DNA from: Photobacterium lutimaris
Lineage (GTDB): Bacteria; Pseudomonadota; Gammaproteobacteria; Enterobacterales; Vibrionaceae
Length of the DNA: 64,000 bases
NCBI RefSeq assembly: GCF_003025555.1
Contig: NZ_PYMH01000002.1
Coordinates: forward strand, 496,001-560,000
Reading direction: 5' to 3'
Under the pieces are notes generated by a model. That model made no database searches, had not been told where the DNA came from, and was given only the letters and a program-made list of their open reading frames with translations. Below are positions 9,211-17,936 of the stretch, piece by piece. The position numbers and the translations under genes were made by a program. Numbering within the stretch: position 1 is the stretch's first letter; the number at the start of each line of letters is the position of its first letter.

Positions 9211-9243
9211 AAAACAGAGTGCATTGCACTCTGTTTTCTTTTG
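9211..9243. terminator. Bidirectional terminator after nupC
   Basis: A 13-bp perfect inverted repeat (AAAACAGAGTGCA and TGCACTCTGTTTT) separated by one base, with a T-run on both strands. It lies 29 bp past the nupC stop codon. Confidence 0.85.
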
Positions 9244-9265
9244 TTCGTCTGTTATCTTTGCAGCA

Positions 9266-10483
9266 TTAGAAAGACAAGAAGACACCCGCAATCGTCGCGC
9301 TCATCAAGTTAGCCAAGGTCGCTGCAAAAATTGCTTTAAAGCCTAAGCGAGCAATATCAGGGCGTCGGCTAGGTACAACACCACCCAAACCACCCATCAG
9401 CATAGCGATTGATGTTAAGTTAGCAAAACCGCACAACGCAAATGTCACAATCGCCTGAGAGTGGCTGCTCAACTGATCTTTCACCGCCATCAAATCGGCA
9501 AATGCCACAAATTCATTTACCGCAATTTTCTTACCAATCAAACTCGCGGCAACCGTCGCTTCAGACCATGGCACACCGATCAGCCAAGCAACTGGCGCAA
9601 AAAGATAACCGAAAACCAATTCCAAGCTCAGGTTGTCGATACCGGTCCAGTCACCCACGTGGGCCAGACCGCCGTTGATCAGTGCAATCAAACTGATGAT
9701 AGCCAACAAGCTTGCTCCTACGGCCATCACAATCTGCAAACCGCTCAACGCCCCTTGCGTCGCCGCATCGATAATATTGACGGGCTCATCATCACCTTGG
9801 TCATCGGCAGCGCCATCATTGTCGATCGTTTCTGTCTGAGGGACCAGAATTTTAGCCATCATCAACCCCGCAGGTGCGGACATGAAACTGGCTGCGATCA
9901 GGTAGCTGATGTCAACCCCTAGGCCGGCGTAACCCACCAAGGTACCACCAGCAACAGAAGCCAAACCACCCACCATAACGGCAAACAGTTCAGAGCGGCT
10001 CATTTTAGCCAGATATGGACGAACCACCAGTGGGGCTTCAACAGAGCCAACAAAGATATTTGCAGTTGCAGACATGGATTCAGTGCGGCTAGTGCCAAGA
10101 AAGCGTTGCAGCAGACCACCGATACTGCGGATGATAAAGCCCATCACGCCCAAGTAGTACAGCACAGAGATCAATGCAGAGAAGAAGACGATCGTCGGAA
10201 GAACGTTAACCGCAAAGATGAAGCCTAGTTTGAATTGAGCCAGTTCACCAAACAGGAATTCAGTGCCTACACGGCCGTAGTCAATAATACCTGAAACAGC
10301 CGATGATACGGAGTTGAGGACCTCACGGCCTACAGGCACATATAAAATAAAGCCTGCAAAAACGAGCTGAATGGCAAATGCGCCACCGACAGTACGCCAG
10401 TTGATTTCACGACGATTTTCAGAGAATAGAACTGCAACCGCAAAAAGCGTAACAACGCCTAGTGCACTGACCAGATAGCTCAT
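9266..10483 (-). CDS. nupC: NupC-type concentrative nucleoside transporter
   Basis: 405 aa, strongly hydrophobic, with the CNT family order: N-terminal Nucleos_tra2 region (VGGAFAIQLVFAGFILYVP), the gate region (ADITFxx-type core seen as FVGSVEAPLVVRPYL), and the C-terminal core ending SRRPDIARLGFKAIFAATLANLMSATIAG. It imports nucleosides with a cation across the inner membrane. ATG at 10483 has GGAG eight bases upstream; a frame extension to 10498 lacks one. Expression probably responds to CRP, since a CRP-like site lies at 10545. Confidence 0.93.
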   Translation of the reverse strand: MSYLVSALGVVTLFAVAVLFSENRREINWRTVGGAFAIQLVFAGFILYVPVGREVLNSVSSAVSGIIDYGRVGTEFLFGELAQFKLGFIFAVNVLPTIVFFSALISVLYYLGVMGFIIRSIGGLLQRFLGTSRTESMSATANIFVGSVEAPLVVRPYLAKMSRSELFAVMVGGLASVAGGTLVGYAGLGVDISYLIAASFMSAPAGLMMAKILVPQTETIDNDGAADDQGDDEPVNIIDAATQGALSGLQIVMAVGASLLAIISLIALINGGLAHVGDWTGIDNLSLELVFGYLFAPVAWLIGVPWSEATVAASLIGKKIAVNEFVAFADLMAVKDQLSSHSQAIVTFALCGFANLTSIAMLMGGLGGVVPSRRPDIARLGFKAIFAATLANLMSATIAGVFLSF

Positions 10484-10544
10484 GGTCAAACTCCACAAAT
10501 TTGTTAGTAAACGATTGCGGAGGCATTCTATTGAGAATTAAAAC

Positions 10545-10560
10545 TGTGACAAGGATCAAC
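10545..10560. promoter_or_regulatory. CRP-like site upstream of nupC
   Basis: TGTGACAAGGATCAAC matches TGTGA-N6-TCACA at eight of ten positions. It is 62 bp upstream of the nupC start. E. coli nupC is under CRP/CytR control; the same here is inference. Confidence 0.5.
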
Positions 10561-10651
10561 TTGTTACACATATTTACACTTTAGATACATTGAGCGGGAT
10601 TTTGCCTATATAAACGCCAATCAATGCCAATAAGCCATGATTGGTGCGCCT

Positions 10652-10692
10652 GAGGGATACTATTGTTACCATAGTTGACAATAGTATCCCTC
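10652..10692. repeat. Perfect 15-bp inverted repeat, no T-run
   Basis: GAGGGATACTATTGT and ACAATAGTATCCCTC are exact complements with an 11-base loop. No T-run follows on either strand. It lies between the LysR gene and nupC. A weaker stem (CCAATCA/TGATTGG, 10617-10644) is directly beside it. Confidence 0.8.
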
Positions 10693-10744
10693 GAATAGCG
10701 ATAATAAACGAAAACGATACCGTAGCCTCGAGGTCGTTTGGTGA

Positions 10745-11662
10745 TTAAAGCACCTTGTCCCAGTACACCGGCTCACCGATTTTGTCTCGGATGAAACCGA
10801 GAAAAGCTTGCACCTTCTTGGGTAAATACTGATAGCGAGGGTAGATTGCGTATAAAGGCATATATTGGGTCAGCTGCCAGTCTGGCATTAAACGGACCAA
10901 TCGCCCTTCCTGAAACTCTTTATCCAGTAAATAGGTGGCCAGATAGCCAATCCCATGGCCTGACAACGTTGCATCAAGGATCGCATCAGCCGAGTCTACC
11001 CGGTAATTACCGGCTACTTTGATATTTTTCTGATCATCATTTTTCTGAAAACTCCATACATTATCTTTACGCTCCCTGCTGTAATAGGTAATGCAATTAT
11101 GGGTATCGAGATCTTCTGGTTTGTAAGGCACGCCACAGCGCGCAAGATAATCCGGGCTGGCCGCGAGGACAAAATGACAATCTGCCAAATGACGGGCAAC
11201 AAACCCTTCTGGTGGAGAGTCTGTCATCCCTATCCACAAGTCCAGCTGCTCAGCAATGAGGTCGACCTTGTGATCAAATAAACTCATCTCCACATCCAAC
11301 TGCGGGTATTGATGATGGAAAGAGGCAAGGTAAGGGGCGATATGATGCCGGGCAAATGACTGGGCGCTGCCTACCCTTAAGATCCCTTGCATACAATCAC
11401 TACTCTGCAATAGCTCACTTTCTGCTTCGTTCATTTCAGCAACAATGTTGGCACAATGTACAGAAAACCGCTCGCCTGCTTCGGTCAATGCGAAAGAGCG
11501 TGTCGTGCGCTGCACCAGTTGCACCCCTAGCCTTTGTTCCAATTGCTGGACCAACTTACTGACTTGGGTACGTGAAATATCAAGCAGCTGTGCTGCCTTA
11601 GTGAAGCTGCGCTGGTGGGTCAACGCATTGAACACCACCATCTGTTGGGCTTTTTTAATCAT
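10745..11662 (-). CDS. LysR-family transcriptional regulator
   Basis: 305 aa. The N-terminal winged helix is complete (FNALTHQRSFTKAAQLLDIS, QLEQRLGVQLVQRTTRSFALTEAG), followed by a LysR substrate-binding domain with the typical LDLWIGMTDSPPEGFVARHL and SGHGIGYLATYLL stretches. It resembles the subgroup annotated as LysR regulators of aromatic or quinone response by general style, but the ligand cannot be told. No clear ribosome site precedes the ATG. The adjacent genes give no obvious target; nupC lies downstream on the same strand, 260 bp away. Confidence 0.88.
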   Translation of the reverse strand: MIKKAQQMVVFNALTHQRSFTKAAQLLDISRTQVSKLVQQLEQRLGVQLVQRTTRSFALTEAGERFSVHCANIVAEMNEAESELLQSSDCMQGILRVGSAQSFARHHIAPYLASFHHQYPQLDVEMSLFDHKVDLIAEQLDLWIGMTDSPPEGFVARHLADCHFVLAASPDYLARCGVPYKPEDLDTHNCITYYSRERKDNVWSFQKNDDQKNIKVAGNYRVDSADAILDATLSGHGIGYLATYLLDKEFQEGRLVRLMPDWQLTQYMPLYAIYPRYQYLPKKVQAFLGFIRDKIGEPVYWDKVL

Positions 11663-12198
11663 TTTTGTGTGTTTCTGCTATCTCATGGCAATCATTGTAT
11701 CAGAGGCAATACCAACTATGGGTTTCCCTTTTGGTAAACAGCGACGGTCACAAACCTTTCGCCACCACGTAAATCATGGTGATAAAAACAGCAACTCGCT
11801 CAATCAGACACAATTCTCGACGGGAATAAAAAAAATTTCTGATCAAAACTTTCCGATAGTGACAATGTGCAATTTTTATCAACAATGACGGACAGAAATG
11901 TAACCGACACATATCTCATTCTCCAGCCAACCAGCCTATATGACAAAACCCCACCAAGAATATAAAACCACAATCAAAAGACTTGGTAGGATAAAATACC
12001 GCAAATAATGAGAGATTAATGCAAACATCCAAAGCAAGAGCTTACCTAAGAAAAACACATATACATCAAAGTGCTTTAATTTCACAGGGCTAGGCACTCT
12101 CTATGCGATTCTTTTAGACGGAAGAGCTCAAGAAAAAGCATATCCATCAATAAGTAGGATCAAGATCAAATTGGGCACTTATTAAACATTTATGAACA
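11663..12198. other. Long intergenic stretch upstream of the pst control region
   Basis: No supported gene. The DNA is AT-rich and frames on both strands are short or lack ribosome sites. The Pho boxes of pstS begin at its right end. Confidence 0.6.
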
Positions 12199-12242
12199 GC
12201 GTCATAGAGTGTTCAAAGTACTGAAACATTACTGTCATACTT
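12199..12242 (+). promoter_or_regulatory. Pho-box array upstream of pstS
   Basis: Four 7-mers resembling CTGTCAT are spaced exactly 11 bp apart, separated by 4-base AT-rich spacers: GCGTCAT, TGTTCAA, CTGAAAC, CTGTCAT. This is the layout of tandem PhoB sites. A -10-like CCTAAT follows at 12247. It indicates PhoB activation under phosphate limitation. Confidence 0.7.
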
Positions 12243-12312
12243 CTTCCCTAATCTTGGCCTCGTTCATTCAAAACCTATTGGCAATCAGGCCAGATTTTTA
12301 AGGATTAGGAAA

Positions 12313-13131
12313 ATGAAAACACAGGTTATTGGTGCTTTAGCCCTAGCAGGTTCAATGGTATTCAACACTGCAGTAGCGAATGAAACTATTTCAGTTGTAG
12401 GTTCAAGCTCCGTATCACCAATCATGGAAGTTCTCGGTGAAACCTATGCACAGTCAAACAGCGTGACAATCGAAGTACAGGGCCCAGGCTCTTCAGCGGG
12501 TGTTCGTGCTGCACATGATGGTTCTTCTGATCTTGGAATGAGCTCTCGTGAGCTTAAAGATTCAGAGAAAGCTAACAACATTCAAGAAATCGTTATCGCT
12601 CGTGACGGTATCGCAGTCGTCGTGCACAACGACAACACGGTTGATGACCTTTCTATCGAAGAAGTTTCTAAAATCTATAAAGGCGAAATCACTAACTGGA
12701 ACCAAGTTGGTGGCGAAAACAAGCCAATCGTTGTTGCGACTCGTGACACAGCTTCTGGTACTCGTGGTGCTTTCGAAGACATCATGGACCTAAAAATGAA
12801 AGTTAACGGTATTTCAGTTTCCGCTATCTCACAGCGTGCACAAGTTGCAAGCGGTAACGGCCAGCTGAAAACGATTGTCGCTAACAACCCATTCGCCATC
12901 GGTTATATCTCACTAGGCTCAGTTGATGGTTCTGTTAAGCCGCTTTCTATCGACAACCATGCGCCTTCGGTCGAAGCTATCCAAGCGGGTGAGTACGGTG
13001 TACAGCGTCCATTCCTCGTTGTTTACAAAGATGGCCGCCCTTCAACTGCCGCTCTTGACTTCCTTAAGTGGGTAAAAGGCCCTGAAGGCCAGAAGATTGT
13101 TGCTGACAACGGCTTCATCGCTGTTAAGTAA
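12313..13131 (+). CDS. pstS: Phosphate ABC transporter periplasmic binding protein PstS
   Basis: 272 aa with a signal peptide (cleavage near AVA-NE). Phosphate-contacting loops are visible: VVGSSSVSPI, GPGSSAGVRAA, MSSRELKDSE and RDTASGTRGAFE. It binds inorganic phosphate in the periplasm and passes it to PstCA. AGGATTAGG precedes the ATG. The length is that of the short vibrio-type PstS. It is the first gene of pstSCAB, behind the Pho-box array. Confidence 0.95.
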   Translation: MKTQVIGALALAGSMVFNTAVANETISVVGSSSVSPIMEVLGETYAQSNSVTIEVQGPGSSAGVRAAHDGSSDLGMSSRELKDSEKANNIQEIVIARDGIAVVVHNDNTVDDLSIEEVSKIYKGEITNWNQVGGENKPIVVATRDTASGTRGAFEDIMDLKMKVNGISVSAISQRAQVASGNGQLKTIVANNPFAIGYISLGSVDGSVKPLSIDNHAPSVEAIQAGEYGVQRPFLVVYKDGRPSTAALDFLKWVKGPEGQKIVADNGFIAVK

Positions 13132-13149
13132 GTTATAAGATTAATTTAC

Positions 13150-13182
13150 CGGTCGTCATCAGTTGATGACGACCGGGTTTTT
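13150..13182 (+). terminator. Hairpin between pstS and pstC
   Basis: CCGGTCGTCATCA and TGATGACGACCGG pair around a short loop and are followed by a T-rich run (GTTTTTGTT). It probably attenuates or stabilises the pstS message so that binding protein exceeds permease. Confidence 0.7.
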
Positions 13183-13237
13183 GTTGATTCCTTGGTATTC
13201 GGATAAACCTTGTTTAACCAATATCTGGAGTAAGAAT

Positions 13238-14149
13238 ATGACCATCGCAAATAATATTGAAAGTTCAGCAAAGGGCTCATCGCTAAAAGCGAAAGATAAA
13301 GTCGACTGGCGTGAACTGTTTTTTAAATATCTATTTTTATCGAGTGCTGCACTTGGCATTCTTTCGCTAATTTTGATTGGCTATTTTATCTTCCGTGAAG
13401 GTTACGCTGCCTTTGCCGAAGCTGGTGTAGGATCTATCGTTTTAGGTACCAACTGGTTACCACCTGCACTTTACGGTATTGCCCCAATGATCGTGGCATC
13501 GGTGGTTTCTACTGCTGGTGCAGTTGTTATCGGTGTGCCAATCGGCGTGCTAACTGCAATTTTCATTTCTGAAGTTGCACCGAAACGCCTTGCAGATATC
13601 ATTCGTCCGATGATCGAACTACTTGCGGGTATTCCGTCTGTTGTTTACGGTTTCTTCGGCTTAGTTATCATCGTCCCCCTAATTCAAGATGTATTCTCTG
13701 TACCAGCGGGTAACACCATCCTAGCAGGTATCATCGTACTTTCGGTGATGATTCTGCCAACCGTTATTACAGTGTCAGAAACATCCATTCGTGCTGTACC
13801 GCGTACTTACAAAGAAGGTTCTTACGCACTGGGTGCTTCGCAAATGTTCACAATCTTTAAGCTGCTTGTACCTGCAGCGCGCTCAGGCATCATGACCGGC
13901 GTTATCTTGGGTGTTGCCCGTGCACTTGGTGAAACCATGGCGATTATCATGGTCATGGGTAACTCACCGGCCATGCCGAGAGGTATTTTGGACTCAGCCC
14001 GTACGCTAACGGCAAACATTGCGATTGAGATGTCATATGCAACTGGCCTCCACGCAAGTGCACTATACGCAACGGGTATCGTTCTTCTGGTGTTCATTAT
14101 GGTACTAAACGGCGCGCTTCTTTACTTGAACCGTGAGCGTGCGAGGTAA
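13238..14149 (+). CDS. pstC: Phosphate ABC transporter permease PstC
   Basis: 303 aa, six membrane segments. The ABC permease EAA loop is seen as EGSYALGASQMFTIFKLLVPAAR, where it contacts PstB. ATG at 13238 has TGGAGTAAG upstream; a longer frame from 13163 starts within the gap and lacks a good site. A hairpin (GGTCGTCATC/GATGACGACC) lies between pstS and pstC at about 13150-13173 and may lower downstream expression relative to the binding protein. Confidence 0.95.
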   Translation: MTIANNIESSAKGSSLKAKDKVDWRELFFKYLFLSSAALGILSLILIGYFIFREGYAAFAEAGVGSIVLGTNWLPPALYGIAPMIVASVVSTAGAVVIGVPIGVLTAIFISEVAPKRLADIIRPMIELLAGIPSVVYGFFGLVIIVPLIQDVFSVPAGNTILAGIIVLSVMILPTVITVSETSIRAVPRTYKEGSYALGASQMFTIFKLLVPAARSGIMTGVILGVARALGETMAIIMVMGNSPAMPRGILDSARTLTANIAIEMSYATGLHASALYATGIVLLVFIMVLNGALLYLNRERAR

Positions 14150-14154
14150 TTACG

Positions 14155-15021
14155 ATGGCTCTACAAGGTACAAATACACAAAAGCAGCAGATGAAAGATA
14201 AAATTTCACTCGTGCTTATCTGGTCAGCCGCTTCTATCACTGTCGGCTTTCTACTCTGGGTTGTTTGGTACATTCTGAGCAACGGCCTTTCACATGTTGA
14301 TTGGACGTTCATTTCCAGCAACTACACCACCATCGGCCAAGAATCAGGTATCTGGCCAATGATTGTTTCCACCCTGTATATGGTTGCCGCTTCTATCGGT
14401 GTGGCAGCACCACTGGGTATCATGACCGCTATCTACCTCACCGAATACGCAAAGGTTGGTAGCCGTCTAGTAAAAGTGATTCGTTTTTGTACAGAATCAC
14501 TGGCCGGTATTCCGTCGATTATCTACGGTCTATTCGGTATGACATTCTTCGTTGTCGTAATGGGCTTTGGTTACTCTATCCTGTCAGGTGCCCTGACCCT
14601 GAGTATCCTCATCCTACCGGTAATCATCCGTACAACGGAAGAAGCACTAATGGCTGTTCCTCAGACTTACCGTGAAGGTTCATATGGTCTAGGCGCATCT
14701 AAGATTTACACCATCTGGAGACTGATTCTACCAAGCGCAATGCCGGGTATTGTTACCTCCATCATCCTCAGTGTAGGTCGTGTTATCGGTGAATCAGCAC
14801 CGGTCTTCATGACTGCAGGTATGGTTGCCCGTATCCCAGAGAGCATGTTCGACTCTGGCCGTACGCTAACCGTTCACCTGTACAAACTAACGCAGGAGCT
14901 ATACACGATTCACGAATGGAACCAGGCGTACGCAACAGCCACCATTCTGATCATTATTGTTCTTGTTATTAACTTGCTAACGAAGCTTATCGCTAGCCGA
15001 TTCAATACTGCGACTTACTAA
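14155..15021 (+). CDS. pstA: Phosphate ABC transporter permease PstA
   Basis: 288 aa, six membrane segments, with the EAA loop EGSYGLGASKIYTIWRLILP. It forms the channel with PstC. It starts 5 bp after pstC, consistent with one operon. Confidence 0.95.
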   Translation: MALQGTNTQKQQMKDKISLVLIWSAASITVGFLLWVVWYILSNGLSHVDWTFISSNYTTIGQESGIWPMIVSTLYMVAASIGVAAPLGIMTAIYLTEYAKVGSRLVKVIRFCTESLAGIPSIIYGLFGMTFFVVVMGFGYSILSGALTLSILILPVIIRTTEEALMAVPQTYREGSYGLGASKIYTIWRLILPSAMPGIVTSIILSVGRVIGESAPVFMTAGMVARIPESMFDSGRTLTVHLYKLTQELYTIHEWNQAYATATILIIIVLVINLLTKLIASRFNTATY

Positions 15022-15039
15022 TCTTTGAGGAAGAGAACC

Positions 15040-15789
15040 ATGAATAAATTTAACATTGAAAACCTAGACCTGTACTACGGCGAAAACCAAGCCCTTAAGC
15101 AAATTAACCTGCCGATTCCAAACCGTCAGGTCACCGCACTCATTGGTCCGTCAGGCTGTGGTAAATCAACGCTGTTGCGTTGCCTTAACCGTATGAACGA
15201 CCTAATTGAAGGCGTAAAAATCGAAGGTCACCTTTCGATGGATGGTGAAGATGTGTACGGCAACATCGACGTTTCGCAACTTCGCATCAAAGTCGGCATG
15301 GTATTCCAGAAGCCAAACCCGTTCCCGATGAGCATCTACGAGAATATTGCCTACGGCCTTCGTGCTCAGGGGGTTAAAGACAAGAAAATCTTAGACGAAG
15401 TGGTTGAGCGCTCACTACGTGGCGCAGCACTCTGGGATGAAGTGAAAGACCGTTTGAAGTCACACGCATTCGGCCTGTCGGGTGGCCAGCAGCAGCGTCT
15501 GTGTATTGCCCGAACGATTGCAATGGAGCCAGAAGTGATCCTGATGGACGAACCAACATCAGCACTTGACCCAATTGCCACCAAGAAAATTGAAGATTTG
15601 ATGGAGACTCTGAAAAAAGACTTCACCATCGTTATCGTTACCCACTCCATGCAGCAGGCACGTCGTATCTCTGACCGTACGGCCTTCTTCCTGATGGGTG
15701 AACTGGTTGAGCACGATTCAACTGACGTGCTATTCAGCCAGCCAGCAGATGACCGTACCCGCGGTTATGTCAACGGTGACTTTGGTTAA
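15040..15789 (+). CDS. pstB: Phosphate ABC transporter ATPase PstB
   Basis: 249 aa. Walker [10 protein letters not shown], signature LSGGQQQR, Walker [14 protein letters not shown] and the H-loop VTHSMQQA are intact. ATG at 15040 follows GAGGAAGAG. It powers phosphate import. phoU does not follow; the operon ends at the terminator that the 9.8-kb element has used as its attachment site. Confidence 0.95.
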   Translation: MNKFNIENLDLYYGENQALKQINLPIPNRQVTALIGPSGCGKSTLLRCLNRMNDLIEGVKIEGHLSMDGEDVYGNIDVSQLRIKVGMVFQKPNPFPMSIYENIAYGLRAQGVKDKKILDEVVERSLRGAALWDEVKDRLKSHAFGLSGGQQQRLCIARTIAMEPEVILMDEPTSALDPIATKKIEDLMETLKKDFTIVIVTHSMQQARRISDRTAFFLMGELVEHDSTDVLFSQPADDRTRGYVNGDFG

Positions 15790-15841
15790 TCTCTTTTAAT
15801 CACTTCCTCAAATCGTATGCAGAATTTTGACGAATAATAAC

Positions 15842-15883
15842 AGCGATGGTAAATATTGCCCCCTCATGTAGGGGGCCTTTTTT
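15842..15883. repeat. attL-like 42-bp direct repeat containing the pst terminator
   Basis: The sequence from AGCGATGGTAAATATTGCCC through the CCCCCTCATGTAGGGGG hairpin and six T residues is identical, base for base, to 25681-25722. The hairpin with its T-run is the rho-independent terminator of pstSCAB. The two copies bracket the integrase-bearing region. Confidence 0.9.
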
Positions 15884-16427
15884 TGTTTAAATACAACCAT
15901 ATAAACGCCGTTACATTTGCTATTTTCAATGTAATGGCGACAGATAATTTTTTACCAATCACTCCCCCCTCCACTAGGCTTGTACAAAAACCTATTCTGC
16001 GTATTTCAGTTATAAAAAGAGGGATTCGTTTATAGTTATTTATTCTTCAGTGACTTAAAGCATACTCTCATGCAAACGATCATATCTAGATCAACCAACC
16101 CGCCACGTAAAACACATAAAACCCTTTTAATACACGGGGTTAGCTGGCACCCCGATTGTTATCCAAGATCATTTAAATGAAATCCTCTGAAATTTTGATC
16201 ATTCGTTGAGATTTTCCCTGGTCTTCACTGCAGCATTTTGTAGATTTCCAAATCTCCCCTGCCCCTCTATCCAAGCGGTCTGAGCATGCAATGCATTCCT
16301 AATGCAGGTCTCAGAACTACGTAAAAGCAAAACTGAAAAACTTTTTGATCGAAAAGCGCGCGGGAGGGGAGGAAGAGTGCGGATTCCGTGAGAAATATTT
16401 CTACGCCGTGGCCTGCTATAGGTAACA
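15884..16427. other. Gene-free left end of the element
   Basis: No supported gene. It holds one arm-type repeat (AATGGCGACAG, 15933-15943) that recurs at 25555, a short GGGGT/ACCCC stem near 16136-16154, and otherwise AT-rich DNA. Confidence 0.6.
15933..15943. repeat. Left putative integrase arm site
   Basis: AATGGCGACAG is identical to 25555-25565, and a close variant (AGTGGCGACAA) is at 25544-25554. The copies lie just inside the two 42-bp repeats. Confidence 0.5.
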
Positions 16428-16460
16428 AAAAAGGGTAAGAGAACAACTCTTACCCTTTTT
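16428..16460 (-). terminator. Terminator of the EEP nuclease gene
   Basis: AAAAAGGGTAAGAG and CTCTTACCCTTTTT form a perfect 14-bp stem with a 5-base loop, 14 bp past the stop codon, with T-runs on both strands. Confidence 0.85.
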
Positions 16461-16474
16461 AGGCGACCTAGCTT

Positions 16475-17578
16475 TTACGGTACTGTCACTGTCACAACTA
16501 CTGGGCAATGATCACTTGCTTTTGGCCTATCCCATCCTATGCGTGGGAACCTCACCACATCATCAGTATTAGGCACTCTTAATGGCATACCATTACGTAT
16601 AATCTCAGGTTGTACATCGTGGTTAGCATTCGCGATTGCAGGTGATACAAGAATATAATCCAGCTGAGATTTTGTTTTTCCCCAACTATAATAGTGAGTC
16701 CATCGTTGCATCGGCTCGAGTCTAGATACTAGGTTTACTGCAAACCCGCCATCTAATAGAGGATCTAAACCAGAACTTTCTTCAGTAACTAAGTATTCAG
16801 AACCATCGGCTCTAACTTTTACTTGCTCTCTATAATCATTTAAGTCGCCAATTACAATCCAGTTAGCTTTTTCAGGATTATCAAATTTACTTTCAATCAA
16901 ATGTCGAACGGCTAGAGCTTCAAGAGTACGCTCACCTATAGTCTTATCACGTCCACCTCCCATAGACTTAAAATGACAGACAAAAACCGTCAACTCTTTA
17001 CCATCTTTACGAACCTCGAGTTCAAGACAATCTCGGTTGAAAATACGCTCCCTTTTATTCATTTCTTTTTTTGCTACTGGAAATTTATTTATAAGTTCAT
17101 CTCTATGTTCTTTACTACCCAGGTCTGCTCTCGTCATATAGGCATGTGACCTTGAATAAATCGGGAATTTGGCTGTTGCCATCGCAGCAACATCTATCCC
17201 TCTTCTGTCATTTCCTTCATGCAAAACAACTTGTTTATAATCATTTCCTTGAGTTTTATTTAAATACAAGTCACGGAATTTAAGTAGCGCATCAATACTG
17301 TCAACTTCTTGCAAACATAGTAAATCGGCGTCAGCTTCTTTGATAGCAAGTGCGGTGTGTTGGCGTTTATCATCTTCCTGAGAAAGGAATGCTGCTCGTA
17401 ATGTCTGTTTGAAATCTTCAAACTCAGTAAGATCATTACTCCTAAAATCAGTTAGATAATTAACAATTGGTGGTAGATAACGCTGGGAGCGCTCTGCATC
17501 TTGACTATTACCAAAGGCAGAAAAATCAAAGCGATTAAAAATATTTTCTAGGTTGTAGTTCGCAATACGTATTCTCAC
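16475..17578 (-). CDS. Endonuclease/exonuclease/phosphatase (EEP) family protein
   Basis: 367 aa, cytoplasmic. EEP-fold landmarks are in order: NYNLEN near the start, LCLQEVDS (metal-binding Glu), FVCHFKSMGGG, VIGDLND, QLDYILVS and the C-terminal ASDHCPVV (catalytic His). The fold cleaves phosphodiesters or phosphomonoesters in nucleic acids, lipids or nucleotides; the substrate cannot be told. It starts with GTG, but the ribosome site TAGGAGG five bases upstream is nearly perfect. It is the cargo gene closest to the left repeat. A defence or host-takeover role is possible but not shown. Confidence 0.85.
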   Translation of the reverse strand: MRIRIANYNLENIFNRFDFSAFGNSQDAERSQRYLPPIVNYLTDFRSNDLTEFEDFKQTLRAAFLSQEDDKRQHTALAIKEADADLLCLQEVDSIDALLKFRDLYLNKTQGNDYKQVVLHEGNDRRGIDVAAMATAKFPIYSRSHAYMTRADLGSKEHRDELINKFPVAKKEMNKRERIFNRDCLELEVRKDGKELTVFVCHFKSMGGGRDKTIGERTLEALAVRHLIESKFDNPEKANWIVIGDLNDYREQVKVRADGSEYLVTEESSGLDPLLDGGFAVNLVSRLEPMQRWTHYYSWGKTKSQLDYILVSPAIANANHDVQPEIIRNGMPLRVPNTDDVVRFPRIGWDRPKASDHCPVVVTVTVP

Positions 17579-17628
17579 AATTGCCTCCTATGCATTCAAT
17601 TTGATGTGGCATAAACGTATTACTTGGT

Positions 17629-17646
17629 AGTCAGCCGCTCTACCGA
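17629..17646 (-). other. Short tRNA-like fragment
   Basis: On the minus strand TCGGTAGAGCGGCTGACT resembles the D-arm to anticodon-stem part of a tRNA gene. No other tRNA part follows. It may be chance or a relic of an earlier attachment site. Confidence 0.25.
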
Positions 17647-17737
17647 AAACAACAAATAGGCTATATGCAAAGCAAACATAGTCCAACATTACCGTACTAC
17701 AAACCATGCAAACTTAATTTTTGAGCCACTTAACATT

Positions 17738-17935
17738 TCAGACTAAATTGTGTAGCCCCTCAGAACTCCCGCCCTTCACATCAGCTTTGGCGTTCTGGAT
17801 GATTTCATCCACCACGGCATTGGCGATGGCTTCGGCCATGCTCCCAGCTTGGGTAAACTCCCCTTCAGTGACGAAGCCTTTGGCCTGAAGCTCTGTGATG
17901 ATTCGTTGCTTGAGTGAGGTTTTACTGAGTGCCAT
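17738..17935 (-). CDS. Small phage-like protein, 65 aa
   Basis: The frame is open further upstream, but the ATG at 17935 follows AGGGAAGTAAT and lies one base past the stop codon of the preceding gene, so this start is preferred. The protein is helical (ELQAKGFVTEGEFTQAGSMA, then AIANAVVDEIIQNAKADV). I do not recognise it. Tight spacing suggests co-translation with the 191-aa gene. Confidence 0.6.
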   Translation of the reverse strand: MALSKTSLKQRIITELQAKGFVTEGEFTQAGSMAEAIANAVVDEIIQNAKADVKGGSSEGLHNLV

Positions 17936-17936
17936 A

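Noticed and set aside
9461..9922. A 153-codon plus-strand frame inside nupC
   Set aside because: Antisense to conserved membrane segments; no ribosome site.
11445..11888. A 147-codon plus-strand frame over the LysR gene start
   Set aside because: It runs antisense to a conserved helix-turn-helix region and has no ribosome site.
17629..17646. A tRNA gene inside the element
   Set aside because: Only the D-arm to anticodon-stem part is seen; there is no acceptor stem or T-arm, so no tRNA gene is called.
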